A stretch of 64,000 bases of DNA from positions 4,712,001 to 4,776,000 of the forward strand of contig NZ_CP163520.1 in the NCBI RefSeq assembly GCF_041080675.1. The letters run 5' to 3'. Below are positions 16,660-28,229 of this stretch, piece after piece. This DNA is from Streptomyces sp. cg36. Lineage in GTDB: Bacteria; Actinomycetota; Actinomycetes; Streptomycetales; Streptomycetaceae. The translations under genes and the position numbers were made by a program. Position 1 is the first letter of the stretch; every line of letters begins with the position of its first letter. Under the pieces are notes generated by a model. The model did no database searches. It was not told the origin of the DNA and was given only the letters and a program-made list of their open reading frames with translations.

Positions 16660-19119
16660 TCAGGGGCGCACCGGCGCCCCGGCCCGCCGTCGGCGTACCG
16701 CCAGCAGCGCACCCGTTCCGGCCAGCCCGGCGAGTCCCGCCGCGCCTGCCGCCGCCCCGGCCTTCAGACCCGGCGGGCGGAACGTGCAGGAGACCGGGGT
16801 CGGGGAGCCGGAGCCGGGCAGCTCCACCGAGACCAGGCCCAGGTACGAGCCCGCGGGCCGGGCCGCGCCGCCGTCCACCGCGCACCTCCAGCCCGCGATG
16901 CGCGGCATCGCGAACACCGCGGTCCGCCGTGCCCCGGCGGGCAGCACCGCCCGTACCCCGCTGTCGGTGACGTGGACGTCCGTCGCCCCGGTGGTACGCA
17001 GGTGGCCGACCGCCGCCGTCAGCGCGGCCCGGTCCAGACAGCCCAGTTGGGCCTTGCGGTACGCGGGGCGCAGCTCCACCCGCGAGGACGGGCCCGCCGA
17101 GATCCCCAGCGGGGCCAGCGCCGCCCGCCGCTTGGGCGCGCCGCCCCGGAACTCCACCCACTTCCCGGTCGTGCCGAGCCGCGCCCAGCCCGTGTACTCG
17201 GGCGCCCACAAGAACGCCTCCCGCCCGGCCGGGCACCCCTCGGCGACCGTGCGGGGCACGGTGTAGACCCGCGCCCCGAGCAGGGCCTCCTGGTTGCGGA
17301 AGGGGGACTTCCCGTACGCCGGGGCGCCCGCCCCGCCCCGTACCGTCACCAGCGGCGGCACCGGGGCCCGGGTGACGGTCACCGCGCCGCTCTTCTCCGC
17401 GTGCACGCGCGCGCCGACCGCGAACACCGCGTCGGTGACCGGGTTGTCGAGGCTCTGCAGGGACCGGCCGCGCGAGGTCCAGCCGCCGCCCAGCGCCGTC
17501 AGGGTCCTGGTGAGGACGTCCGGGGTGAGGCTGCTGTAGTAGGAGGCGCCCTCGCCGCCGATCAGCAGCGGGTCGTTGCCGGTGAGCTGGCGCCGACCGG
17601 GGTCGGTGCGGTACGCGGGCCAGCCGTCCGCCCCGCTCACCGCCGCCTCGCGCGCGTCGTGCGCCGCGCCCCACGCGGGGTAGCTGTCGAGCCGGTGCAG
17701 CCGTTCCCGGTCGCCGTAGGCCACCGTCACCGCCGCCTGCGCGGTCTGCGCCCCCGCCAGCAGGGCCACCGCGAGCAGCACGACGCCCCGGCGCCCGGCG
17801 GAGCGCGAGGCGGCGAAGAGCCCGGCGAGGACGGCCGCGAGGCCGCCGAGGAAGAGGGGGTAGGACCACGGCGAGACCAGTGAGCTGAAGGCCGCGCCGA
17901 CGCCGATGACGCCCAGCACCCCGCCGCCGCCGAGCAGCGCGCGCCGGTCCGGCAGGCCGTCCGCCACGCAGATCCACGCGGCGATCACCAGGATGCCGCT
18001 GAGCACGAACGTCTGGCGGTAGGGGCTGCCGTTGGGCGTCTGGAAGGCGTGCCACGCCAGATGCGTCGGCTTCCACTGGAAGGAGAGGGCGACGAGCAGG
18101 GCCAGGCCCGTCCAGGCGTACCGCTCGCGGCCCGGCACCGCCCGGTTGAACGCCAGCGCCCCCGCGAGCAGCAGCGCGCCGGTGCCCAGGAACAGCGCCG
18201 GGCTGGAGAAGCTGTACGTGGCCGGGAGCCAGCGGGCCAGGAAGTCGCTCCACGGGACCGGCGCGAACTCCTTGCTCCAGCCCGGGTAGGCGTGCTTGGT
18301 GCCGAGGAAGACGGTGAAGAGGACGGGCGCGCAGAGGCCGATGCCGAGCGCGGTGGTCCAGGCCGCGCGGGCCAGCGCCCACACCCGTTCGCGCGGCGCG
18401 TCCTGCGCCAGGAAGAGCCGCAGCAGCAGGACCAGCGCGGCCCCGATGGTCGCCATGTACGCGGTGTAGAAGTTCGCGGTCCAGGCGAGGGCCACCACGA
18501 CCGGGCCGACGAGCAGGTGCCTGCGCTCCCGCGCCCACTCGCCGACCAGGCAGAGCATCGGGAAGGCGATCAGACCGTCCAGCCACATCGTGTTGTAGGT
18601 GGCCTCGATGACCGACCAGCCGCACAGCGCGTACGCCGCCCCCAGCACCCCGGCCGCCCAGCGCCGTCCCGCCCCCGGGCGCAGGGTGAGCAGCAGCACG
18701 GTCATGGCGACGGCCGCCGAAGCCATCTTCAGGACGGTGACCACGTACACCGCGAGGTCGATCTCGTCGCGCGGGAACACCCCGACCAGCAGGGCGAACG
18801 GGCTGCCCAGATACGTACCGATGTCGGGCAGGAACGAAGTGCCGTACCCGGACTGCCAGTTGACCAGGGCGCCGCCGTGGGCGCGGCCGTGCAGCAGGTC
18901 CCACAGGTGGGCGTGGAACGGGACGAACTGGTTGCCCAGGTCGTTGACGCCGCGGGTGTGCCGCCCGAAGGGGAAGGTCCGGGCGACGGCGTCGGCGGCG
19001 CACACGGCGACGACCGTGATCAGCGCGGCGAGGGCGGACGCCCGCGCGCGGGGGCGGCCGGTCCCGGTGCGCACGGCCGGGGCGGCGGGGGGAAGCTGGA
19101 CGGCTTCGAGAGTCGGCAT
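16660..19119 (-). CDS. yfhO: YfhO-family polytopic membrane glycosyltransferase (GT-C type)
   Basis: I chose the ATG at 19119 (AGAGGA six bases upstream) over the in-frame start at 19167; 819 aa. About a dozen hydrophobic segments follow a short cytoplasmic N-terminus. Conserved stretches include FPFGRHTRGVNDLGNQFVPF, LVNWQSGYGTSF and PYRQTFVLSG. A large C-terminal extracytoplasmic domain (about 480-770) precedes a last membrane segment. In Firmicutes, YfhO moves a sugar from an undecaprenyl carrier to teichoic acid on the outer face, with the carrier made by CsbB and handled by GtcA. The divergent GT2 and GtrA genes here would supply those roles, so a cell-envelope glycosylation set is likely. 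The acceptor is unknown. Confidence 0.87.
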   Translation of the reverse strand: MPTLEAVQLPPAAPAVRTGTGRPRARASALAALITVVAVCAADAVARTFPFGRHTRGVNDLGNQFVPFHAHLWDLLHGRAHGGALVNWQSGYGTSFLPDIGTYLGSPFALLVGVFPRDEIDLAVYVVTVLKMASAAVAMTVLLLTLRPGAGRRWAAGVLGAAYALCGWSVIEATYNTMWLDGLIAFPMLCLVGEWARERRHLLVGPVVVALAWTANFYTAYMATIGAALVLLLRLFLAQDAPRERVWALARAAWTTALGIGLCAPVLFTVFLGTKHAYPGWSKEFAPVPWSDFLARWLPATYSFSSPALFLGTGALLLAGALAFNRAVPGRERYAWTGLALLVALSFQWKPTHLAWHAFQTPNGSPYRQTFVLSGILVIAAWICVADGLPDRRALLGGGGVLGVIGVGAAFSSLVSPWSYPLFLGGLAAVLAGLFAASRSAGRRGVVLLAVALLAGAQTAQAAVTVAYGDRERLHRLDSYPAWGAAHDAREAAVSGADGWPAYRTDPGRRQLTGNDPLLIGGEGASYYSSLTPDVLTRTLTALGGGWTSRGRSLQSLDNPVTDAVFAVGARVHAEKSGAVTVTRAPVPPLVTVRGGAGAPAYGKSPFRNQEALLGARVYTVPRTVAEGCPAGREAFLWAPEYTGWARLGTTGKWVEFRGGAPKRRAALAPLGISAGPSSRVELRPAYRKAQLGCLDRAALTAAVGHLRTTGATDVHVTDSGVRAVLPAGARRTAVFAMPRIAGWRCAVDGGAARPAGSYLGLVSVELPGSGSPTPVSCTFRPPGLKAGAAAGAAGLAGLAGTGALLAVRRRRAGAPVRP

Positions 19120-19308
19120 GGGGATCCTCTGCTGTTCGCTGCCGTCGAATATGCCGGACCCGTGCACGTAAATCAGCGGCCCGGGCGTTCAGTTCACTTA
19201 ATCGACGCCCCGCCGTCATTCGGTGAATCCGCCCGCGACGTCTGGCCCGGCTGTTCTTCGTTGACTGCCACAGCCGTACTCCGCACTCCGCGTCGACGGG
19301 GGAGAACC

Positions 19309-20334
19309 GTGCTCATCTCGATTGTCGTGCCCTGCTTCAACGAAGAGGAGATCATCGGCCGCTTCCATGATCAGGTGACCAAGGAAATCTCCCGGCTGGA
19401 CGCCGAATTCGAACTCCTCTATGTCGACGACGGCAGCAAGGACCGCACGTTCGCGCTGCTCCAGGAGATCGCCGCCCGCGACCCGCGCGCCCGCTACGTC
19501 TCCTTCAGCCGCAACTTCGGCAAGGAGGCGGCGATGCTCGCCGGGCTGCGGCACGCCGCCGGGGACGCCGTGGTGATCATGGACGCCGACCTCCAGCACC
19601 CGCCGGAGCTCATCGCGCGCATGATGGAGCTGCACGCCCAGGGCAACGACCAGGTGATCGCCCAGCGCACCCGCAAGGGCGACCGGGTCACCCGCACCCT
19701 CACCGCGCGCCTCTACTACCGCCTGATCAACCGCCTCGTGGATGTGGAACTGGTCGACGGCGTGGGAGACTTCCGCATGCTCTCGCGCAGGACGGTCGAC
19801 GCGGTGCTCGAACTGACCGAGTACAACCGCTTCTCCAAGGGGCTCTTCTCCTGGGTCGGATTCCCGACCGCCACGTTCGGTTACGAGAATGCGGTGCGTG
19901 AGCAGGGGCGTTCCGCCTGGACGTTCGGAAAACTGCTGAACTACGGCCTGGACGGGGTCATCTCGTTCAACAACAAGCCGTTGCGGGCCGCCGTCTATCT
20001 GGGCATGCTGCTGCTCGGGATCGCCATGGCGTATTCCGCGTGGATCGTCGGTGTCGCGATGGTGAACGGCGTGGACACCCCCGGATATGTCACCCTGATC
20101 GTGGTGGTGACCGCGCTGGCCGGAGTGCAGATGGTGATGCTGGGAGTGGTCGGCGAATATGTCGGCCGCATCTATTACGAGGTCAAGCGCCGCCCGCACT
20201 TTCTGGTGCAGTCGACGAATGTTTCCGGCCAGGACGGCGGAGTGCCCCGCCAGCCGGGCCGCGCCGGCCGGAACAGCGGCGACCGCGAGAACAGCGACCG
20301 TGGGAACAGCGACCGGGAGTTCGCCCGCCGATGA
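19309..20334 (+). CDS. GtrB/CsbB-type family 2 glycosyltransferase (undecaprenyl-phosphate sugar synthase)
   Basis: GTG 19309 follows GGGGGAG; 341 aa. The catalytic GT-A domain (1-230) begins ISIVVPCFNEEE and contains YVDDGSKDRT, FSRNFGKEAAM, IMDADLQHPPE (DxD) and VDGVGDFRML. Two transmembrane helices lie at about 225-290, as in GtrB, CsbB and DPM1-like enzymes that make polyprenyl-phosphate sugars. The tail carries a short repeat (NSGDRENSDRGNSDRE). The stop overlaps the gtrA start (ATGA), and yfhO is divergent upstream. A sugar-carrier synthase feeding YfhO is the simplest reading; the sugar is unknown. Confidence 0.9.
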   Translation: MLISIVVPCFNEEEIIGRFHDQVTKEISRLDAEFELLYVDDGSKDRTFALLQEIAARDPRARYVSFSRNFGKEAAMLAGLRHAAGDAVVIMDADLQHPPELIARMMELHAQGNDQVIAQRTRKGDRVTRTLTARLYYRLINRLVDVELVDGVGDFRMLSRRTVDAVLELTEYNRFSKGLFSWVGFPTATFGYENAVREQGRSAWTFGKLLNYGLDGVISFNNKPLRAAVYLGMLLLGIAMAYSAWIVGVAMVNGVDTPGYVTLIVVVTALAGVQMVMLGVVGEYVGRIYYEVKRRPHFLVQSTNVSGQDGGVPRQPGRAGRNSGDRENSDRGNSDREFARR

Positions 20335-20765
20335 AGTCCGGAACCGCCGCCCAGATCGTGCGCTTCGCCCTGGTGGGCGTGGTGAACACGGGCACCTACT
20401 ACGGCCTCTACCTGCTCTTCCTGCCCTGGGTGCCGTATGTGGTCGCGCACGTCACGGCCTTCCTGCTGGCCATGGTCGGCTCCTTCTTCCTCACCTCGTA
20501 CTTCACCTACCGCACCCGCCCCACCTGGCGGAAGTTCCTGCTGTTCCCGCTGACCAACGCGGCCAACTTCGTGATCACCACGACCGGGATGTACGTCCTG
20601 GTGGACCTGCTCGGGCAGAGCAGCACCTGGGCCCCGCTGATCGCCGCGGCGGCGGCCATTCCGGTCACCTTCGTCCTCTCCCGGACGATCATGCTGCGGC
20701 CCGAGACCCCCGGGGCGGCCGAATCGTTGGGCGAATCAGTGGCCCGGGCCACTCCGACTGCCTAA
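20331..20765 (+). CDS. gtrA: GtrA-like membrane protein (lipid-linked sugar translocation)
   Basis: 144 aa, ATG overlapping the GT2 stop by four bases. Four hydrophobic helices with the family pattern: RFALVGVVNTGTYYGLY at the start, FFLTSYFTYR after helix 3, and RKFLLFPLTNAANF. GtrA/GtcA proteins are thought to help flip or present undecaprenyl-linked sugars made by GtrB-type enzymes. Coupling to the GT2 gene and proximity to yfhO complete a three-part glycosylation set. Confidence 0.88.
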   Translation: MKSGTAAQIVRFALVGVVNTGTYYGLYLLFLPWVPYVVAHVTAFLLAMVGSFFLTSYFTYRTRPTWRKFLLFPLTNAANFVITTTGMYVLVDLLGQSSTWAPLIAAAAAIPVTFVLSRTIMLRPETPGAAESLGESVARATPTA

Positions 20766-20826
20766 CATCGATCACCGCAAGGTCATCAGGTCGCTGCACT
20801 GTCGCACGATCCGCCGGGAGGCTCCT

Positions 20827-21486
20827 TTGCACCGCCGCCGTCGCACCGCACTCGCCCTCTCCGCCGCGCTCCTGGGCGCGGGACCACTCCTGGCCGCCTG
20901 CGGCAGCGAGGCCCATCCGGGCGCCGCGGCCGTCGTCGGGGGCGACCGCATCCCCGTCTCCGCGCTCCAGGCCCAGGTCAAGGACGTCCGCACGGCGCAG
21001 CAGGACTCGCCGCAGGCCGCCCAGCTGATCAAGAACACCGTGCAGCTCAGCCGCGCCAAGCTGCACGGGCTGATCTTCGACCGGGTCCTGGACCGGGCCG
21101 CCGCCGACGCGGGGGTGAGCGTCAGCCGCAAGGAGCTCCAGGACGCGCGGGCCGCGATGGCCCAGCAGTCGGGCGGCGCGAAGGCGTTCGCCGACATGCT
21201 GCTCCAGCAGCGCGGGGTCGCCCCGGACCAGATCGACGACGCGGTGCGCGAGCAGGTGCAGCTGACCAAGCTGGCCGCCGCGACCGGCGCCGACCTGTCC
21301 ACGCCCGCCGGGCAGGCCGCCGTGACCAAGACCCTCACCGAGGCGTCGAAGAAGCTGAAGATCGACGTGAACCCCCGGTACGGCACCTGGGACGACAAGG
21401 CGATCCAGCTGACCGACCGGAAGACGCCGTGGATCGCCCAGCACACCAAGACCGGCCCCCAGCAGGACGCCGCGGTCACCGGCTGA
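20827..21486 (+). CDS. SurA N-terminal domain lipoprotein (putative extracytoplasmic chaperone)
   Basis: TTG 20827 is the start, supported by GGGAGG at 20816-20821. The 219-residue product has a lipoprotein signal peptide: RRRR, a hydrophobic core and the lipobox LAAC, so it should be anchored outside the membrane. The rest is helical and resembles the SurA N-terminal chaperone region (VVGGDRIPVSALQAQVKDV; DRVLDRAAADAGVSVSRKEL), without a visible PPIase domain. It lies 22 bp before mazG. Confidence 0.82.
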   Translation: MHRRRRTALALSAALLGAGPLLAACGSEAHPGAAAVVGGDRIPVSALQAQVKDVRTAQQDSPQAAQLIKNTVQLSRAKLHGLIFDRVLDRAAADAGVSVSRKELQDARAAMAQQSGGAKAFADMLLQQRGVAPDQIDDAVREQVQLTKLAAATGADLSTPAGQAAVTKTLTEASKKLKIDVNPRYGTWDDKAIQLTDRKTPWIAQHTKTGPQQDAAVTG

Positions 21487-21496
21487 CGGGTCGGGG

Positions 21497-21502
21497 TAGG
21501 TT
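21497..21502 (+). promoter_or_regulatory. possible -10 box (TAGGTT) giving a leaderless mazG mRNA
   Basis: TAGGTT ends six bases before the GTG at 21509, the spacing of a -10 element to a transcription start on the start codon. No clear -35 is seen. The same arrangement occurs before the genes at 41879 and 61749. Confidence 0.4.
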
Positions 21503-21508
21503 CGGGAG

Positions 21509-22498
21509 GTGACTCTCGAAGAACCCGGCCGCGTCGTCCTGCTCACCGCCAGCCACCGAGTGGCGCCCGGACTGCTGTCCTGGCCCGCCTGGCAGGCGCT
21601 GCGCGCCGCCGACCGGGTGCTCTGCGCCGACCCCGCCCACCCGCAGCTGCCCTATCTGCGGGAGGCGGGCGTCGAGGTCGTCACGGCCGCGCCGGACGCC
21701 CGGGAGCTGGTCGAGGCGTGCGCCGGGGGCCGCACGGTGATCGTGCTGGCCGCAGGCGAGGGCGACCGGCGGCTCACCGACGGGCTGGCCCGGCTCGCGG
21801 GCTCGGGCCGGGTCGCCATGCCGGACCTGGAGCTGCTGCCCGGCTCCTACGACCTGCCGGGCGCCCGCCTCCTCGACCTCGTCCAGGTCATGGACCGGAT
21901 CCGGCGCGAGTGCCCGTGGTCGGCCCAGCAGACCCACAAGGGGCTCGCCAAGTACGCGCTCGAAGAGGCGTATGAGCTGGTGGAGGCGGTGGAGGAGGGC
22001 GACCGCGAGGAGCTGCGCGAGGAGCTCGGCGACGTCCTGCTCCAGGTCGTCTTCCACGCCCGGATCGCCGAGGAGGGCGACCCGGCGGACGGCTCGGAGC
22101 CGTTCTCGGTGGACGACGTGGCCGCGACGATCGTGGAGAAGCTGATCCACCGCCATCCGCACGTCTTCGGCGAGGAGCGGGCCGAGACGCCGGAGGAGGT
22201 CAGGGAGCACTGGCTGCGGCAGAAGGCGGCGGAGAAGCGGCGCGAGTCGGTGACCGACGGCGTCCCGCTCGGCCAGCCCGCCCTGGCGCTGGCGGCCAAG
22301 CTCGCCTCCCGCGCCCGCATCGGGGAGCTGGCGGTGCCGCTGCCCGCCGGGGAGGGCGCCGGCTACCGCCTCCTCGCCCTGGCGGTCGCCGCCGAGGCCG
22401 AGGGCGTGGACCCGGAGGCGGCCCTGCGGGCGGCGGCGCGCGCCTACCGCGACGCGATCCGCGCGGCGGAGGCGGCCCGCACGGCGGGGACGAGCTGA
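21509..22498 (+). CDS. mazG: MazG-type nucleoside triphosphate pyrophosphohydrolase with degenerate N-terminal domain
   Basis: 329 aa from GTG 21509. Residues 1-115 look like a decayed tetrapyrrole-methylase-type domain (as in YabN). Residues 125-230 are a MazG domain: ECPWSAQQTHKGL, ALEEAYELVEAVEEG (EExxE metal site) and EELGDVLLQVVFHA (ExxD). MazG enzymes hydrolyse (d)NTPs to NMP and pyrophosphate as house-cleaning. The second MazG half is reduced to a helical tail (ALRAAARAYRDAIRAAE). It is followed three bases later by the P450 start. Confidence 0.9.
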   Translation: MTLEEPGRVVLLTASHRVAPGLLSWPAWQALRAADRVLCADPAHPQLPYLREAGVEVVTAAPDARELVEACAGGRTVIVLAAGEGDRRLTDGLARLAGSGRVAMPDLELLPGSYDLPGARLLDLVQVMDRIRRECPWSAQQTHKGLAKYALEEAYELVEAVEEGDREELREELGDVLLQVVFHARIAEEGDPADGSEPFSVDDVAATIVEKLIHRHPHVFGEERAETPEEVREHWLRQKAAEKRRESVTDGVPLGQPALALAAKLASRARIGELAVPLPAGEGAGYRLLALAVAAEAEGVDPEAALRAAARAYRDAIRAAEAARTAGTS

Positions 22499-22501
22499 GC
22501 G

Positions 22502-23776
22502 ATGTCCTGCCCCATGGAGCCCTCCGGGCCGGTTCCCGCCATGTTCACCTGGGAGTTCGCCACCGATCCGTACCCCGCGTACGGATGGCTGCGGGAGAAC
22601 TCGCCGGTGCACTGGACCACGTTGCCCAGCGGCGTGGAGGCGTGGCTGGTGACGCGGTACGGCGACGCCCGGCAGGCGCTCGCCGACCAGCGGCTGTCGA
22701 AGAACCCGGCGCACCACGACGAGCGCGCGCACGCCAAGGGCAAGACGGGCATCCCGGGCGAGCGCAAGGCCGAGCTGATGACGCATCTGCTCAACATCGA
22801 CCCGCCGGACCACACCCGGCTGCGGCGGCTGGTCACCAAGGCGTTCACCCCCCGTACGGTGGCCGAATTCGCGCCCCGGGTGCAGGAGTTGACGGACGCG
22901 CTGATCGACCGGTTCGCGGCGGGCGGCGAGGCCGACCTCATCCACGAGTTCGCCTTCCCGCTGCCCATCTACGCCATCTGCGACCTGCTCGGCGTCCCGC
23001 GCGAGGACCAGGACGACTTCCGCGACTGGGCCGGGATGATGATCCGGCACGGCGGCGGCCCGCGCGGCGGGGTCGCCCGGTCGGTGAAGAAGATGCGCGG
23101 CTATCTGCTCGAACTCATCCACCGCAAGCGGGAGGAGCCGGGCGAGGACCTCATCTCGGGGCTGATCCGGGCCAGCGACCACGGCGAGCACCTCAGCGAG
23201 AACGAGGCGGCGGCGATGGCCTTCATCCTGCTGTTCGCCGGTTTCGAGACGACCGTGAACCTCATCGGCAACGGGATGTACGCGCTGCTGCGCCACCCGG
23301 AGCAGCGGGCGCGCCTGGCCGCCTCGCTCGTGGCGGGGGAGACGGAGCTCCTGGACACCGCGGTGGAGGAACTCCTGCGCTACGACGGCCCGGTGGAGCT
23401 GGCCACCTGGCGGTTCGCCACCCGGCCGCTGAGCATCGGCGGCCAGGACATCGCCGCGGGCGACCCGGTGCTGGTGGTGCTCGCCTCCGCCGACCGCGAC
23501 CCGGACCGCTTCCCCGACCCCGATGTGCTCGACCTCGGCCGCCGCGACAACCAGCACCTGGGCTACGGGCACGGCATCCACTACTGCCTGGGCGCGCCCC
23601 TGGCCCGGCTGGAGGCCAGGACGGCGCTGGCGACCCTGCTGCGACGCCTTCCTGACCTGCGGTTGGCGGTGGATCCTGCTGATTTGCGCTGGCGCGGCGG
23701 GCTCATCATGCGTGGACTGCGCACCCTTCCGGTCGAGTTCACGCCCGCCGTAACTGACGGTACGTCAAAACTGTGA
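22502..23776 (+). CDS. cytochrome P450, CYP107-like
   Basis: 424 aa; ATG 22502 (ATG 22514 is an alternative). All P450 landmarks are present: I-helix FAGFETT (oxygen-activating Thr), EELLR (ExxR, K-helix), and the heme loop LGYGHGIHYCLGAPLARLE with the ligand Cys. The first residue of the heme signature is Leu instead of the usual Phe. It is a soluble class-I enzyme needing separate ferredoxin and reductase, neither of which is nearby. Placement between mazG and rpfC matches a conserved Streptomyces CYP107 (CYP107U-type). The substrate cannot be read from sequence. Confidence 0.92.
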   Translation: MSCPMEPSGPVPAMFTWEFATDPYPAYGWLRENSPVHWTTLPSGVEAWLVTRYGDARQALADQRLSKNPAHHDERAHAKGKTGIPGERKAELMTHLLNIDPPDHTRLRRLVTKAFTPRTVAEFAPRVQELTDALIDRFAAGGEADLIHEFAFPLPIYAICDLLGVPREDQDDFRDWAGMMIRHGGGPRGGVARSVKKMRGYLLELIHRKREEPGEDLISGLIRASDHGEHLSENEAAAMAFILLFAGFETTVNLIGNGMYALLRHPEQRARLAASLVAGETELLDTAVEELLRYDGPVELATWRFATRPLSIGGQDIAAGDPVLVVLASADRDPDRFPDPDVLDLGRRDNQHLGYGHGIHYCLGAPLARLEARTALATLLRRLPDLRLAVDPADLRWRGGLIMRGLRTLPVEFTPAVTDGTSKL

Positions 23777-23804
23777 CTTTCGCGTTATCGCGGGTCCATC
23801 GACT

Positions 23805-23833
23805 TGTGACAAGCGTTCGAGTACGGCTACGTT
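23805..23833 (+). promoter_or_regulatory. sigma-70-type promoter of rpfC
   Basis: TGTGAC (23805-23810), a 17-base spacer, then TACGTT (23828-23833), about 60 bases before the rpfC start. This fits HrdB-type promoters. Confidence 0.5.
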
Positions 23834-23896
23834 CACCCCTCGACTCGACGGCTCCGCCTCAGCAGTCACAGACGTAGTCACACGGAAGGCCACAGC

Positions 23897-24877
23897 ATGC
23901 GCTCCGGGAACGGACGGCACCGCCGACCCCGCCAGGCTCCCGCACTCGTCGTAGCGGCGGGGGTGACCGGCTCGGCCCTCGCCCTTCCGCTCTTCGCGGC
24001 GAGCGGCGCGAACGCCGCCTCCGCGACCACCTGGGACCGGGTGGCCGAGTGCGAGAGCGGCGGCTCCTGGAGCGCCGACTTCGGCAACGGCCTCTACGGC
24101 GGCCTCCAGCTCTCCCAGGAGACCTGGGAGACCTACGGCGGCACGGCGTACGCCGCCCGCCCCGACCTGGCCAGCCGCGCCCAGCAGATCGCCGTCGCCG
24201 AGAAGGTGCTCGCGGCGAAGGGCCCCCAGGCGTTCACCAGCTGCTCGGGGATCTCCGGGCTCACCCGGGGCGGCGGCGCGCCCGCCGTCGACCCCGGCGC
24301 CCAGCCCTCGCCCGCCGCCACGGCCTCCGAGGGGGCGGACACCTCCGCGACCCCCTCGGCGCCCGCCAAGGACACCGAGGCGCCCGCCGGGTCCGCCCCG
24401 GCCGCCTCCAAGCCGCCGACGGCCCCGGCCGCGCCCTCCGCGGGCAAGGACGCCCCGGCCGGGCCGAAGACCCCGGCCAAGCCGAAGGACGGGGCTCCGC
24501 GGACCGGGACCGGCGGCAAGCACCGGGGCACGCCCGACCCGGCCGAGAGCGGCACGCCCGCGGCCGGCGGCACCGGAGGCGCGACCGGCGACTCCGGCAA
24601 TACGGACAGCGGTCGTGAAGCCGGACAGCACCCCTCGCGGGGCGACGCCGCCTCGCGCGAGTCGGACGAGGTGCTGAGCGGTCCGGGCGACTACACCGTC
24701 CGCCCCGGCGACAACCTGTGGGACATCTCGCGCTCGCACAAGGTCGAGGGCGGCTGGTCGGCGCTCTACAAGGCGAACGAGAAGACCATCGGCTCGGATC
24801 CCGATCTGATCCTGCCCGGTCAGAGCCTTGATCTGAACCTGGCAAAGACGGACAACCCGGCCCCGCCCAAGGGGTAG
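23897..24877 (+). CDS. rpfC: resuscitation-promoting factor with LysM domain (RpfC type)
   Basis: ATG 23897 with GGAAGG seven bases ahead; 326 aa. Signal peptide 1-40 (ending ANAAS), then the lysozyme-like Rpf domain at about 42-120 with the catalytic Glu in CESGG, GLYGGLQLSQETW and two cysteines. A long Pro/Ala/Gly/Thr-rich linker (125-255) leads to a C-terminal LysM domain (YTVRPGDNLWDIS ... LILPGQSLDL). Rpfs cleave peptidoglycan during spore germination and growth, and the LysM binds the wall. It lies immediately before its paralogue rpfA. The rpfC/rpfA naming follows S. coelicolor from memory. Confidence 0.9.
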   Translation: MRSGNGRHRRPRQAPALVVAAGVTGSALALPLFAASGANAASATTWDRVAECESGGSWSADFGNGLYGGLQLSQETWETYGGTAYAARPDLASRAQQIAVAEKVLAAKGPQAFTSCSGISGLTRGGGAPAVDPGAQPSPAATASEGADTSATPSAPAKDTEAPAGSAPAASKPPTAPAAPSAGKDAPAGPKTPAKPKDGAPRTGTGGKHRGTPDPAESGTPAAGGTGGATGDSGNTDSGREAGQHPSRGDAASRESDEVLSGPGDYTVRPGDNLWDISRSHKVEGGWSALYKANEKTIGSDPDLILPGQSLDLNLAKTDNPAPPKG

Positions 24878-24966
24878 TTCAGGGGCCTATGTCCGCTTCT
24901 GCGCAAGTGAGACATGGGTCTCTTTCCGTCAACTGGCCTGCCCCGTCTGCCCGGTCCGTACGACAC

Positions 24967-25019
24967 GCCCCCGACCTGCGGAAACAGGGGATACGGAGGG
25001 GTGGGCGGGGGCGATTTTT
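24967..25019 (+). terminator. possible rpfC terminator
   Basis: GCCCCCG (24967-24973) can pair with CGGGGGC (25006-25012), directly followed by GATTTTT, an unusual T-run for this DNA. The 32-base loop is long, so this is only probable. Confidence 0.45.
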
Positions 25020-25034
25020 CCTTGATGGGCCCCT

Positions 25035-27628
<2,594 letters not shown>

Positions 27629-27646
27629 CCGCCCTGTCGTACGTCC

Positions 27647-27681
27647 GTCCCCGGCCACGGTCCCGTACCGTGTCCGGGGAC
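27647..27681 (+). terminator. hairpin after eno
   Basis: GTCCCCGG + CACGGT (27647-27661) pairs with ACCGTG + CCGGGGAC (27667-27681) around a five-base loop with one internal mismatch. No T-run follows. Confidence 0.6.
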
Positions 27682-27711
27682 GTTGTACGTACGTGAGGGG
27701 AGCGGGGCGAC

Positions 27712-28188
27712 ATGGCCAAGGGAAACCGTGACCGGTTCTCCACCGCGGCCCGGCTCAAGGTGCTCGGCGAGCAGACCGCCGCCCGCGTCTACCGCTCCCA
27801 GACCCGGCGCCAGGCCCGCCGCTCCCGGCTGACCGGCCGGGCCGCGCTGCTCGCGCTGGTGATGTGCTCCCTGGTGGTGGCGCTCGCGTACCCGATGCGC
27901 CAGTACGTGTCGCAGCGCGGTGACATCGCCGAGCAGCGCCGCAAGGAGCGCGAGGCGGCGGCCCAGGTCGAGCGGCTGCGGGACGAGAAGGCCCGGCTCC
28001 AGGACGACGCGTACATCAAGCGGCTGGCCCGGGAGCACCTGCACATGCAGTTCCCGGGCGAGACCGGCTACACCGTGACCGACCCGGCGGCGGGCAAGGA
28101 CCACCGCGACGGGAAGGCCGCCACCGGCCGGCCGTGGCACTCGAACCTCTGGGACGGCGTGGACAAGGCCGACCGCCCGGGCAACTGA
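27712..28188 (+). CDS. divIC: FtsB/DivIC-family septum formation initiator
   Basis: 158 aa, ATG with GGGGAG ahead. A basic cytoplasmic N-terminus (about 1-42), one transmembrane helix (ALLALVMCSLVVALAY), then a coiled coil (QRGDIAEQRRKEREAAAQVERL) and the family's YIKRLAREHLHMQFPGETGY segment, ending in a polar tail. DivIC/FtsB bridges FtsL and FtsQ in the divisome. Linkage downstream of eno is conserved in actinomycetes. Confidence 0.92.
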   Translation: MAKGNRDRFSTAARLKVLGEQTAARVYRSQTRRQARRSRLTGRAALLALVMCSLVVALAYPMRQYVSQRGDIAEQRRKEREAAAQVERLRDEKARLQDDAYIKRLAREHLHMQFPGETGYTVTDPAAGKDHRDGKAATGRPWHSNLWDGVDKADRPGN

Positions 28189-28229
28189 CGACGTGACCCC
28201 CAGCGATAGATAGAGACAAGAAACCCACG

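Noticed and set aside
22502..23776. P450 as part of a biosynthetic gene cluster
   Set aside because: No PKS, NRPS, terpene or tailoring genes are nearby; the neighbours are housekeeping genes.
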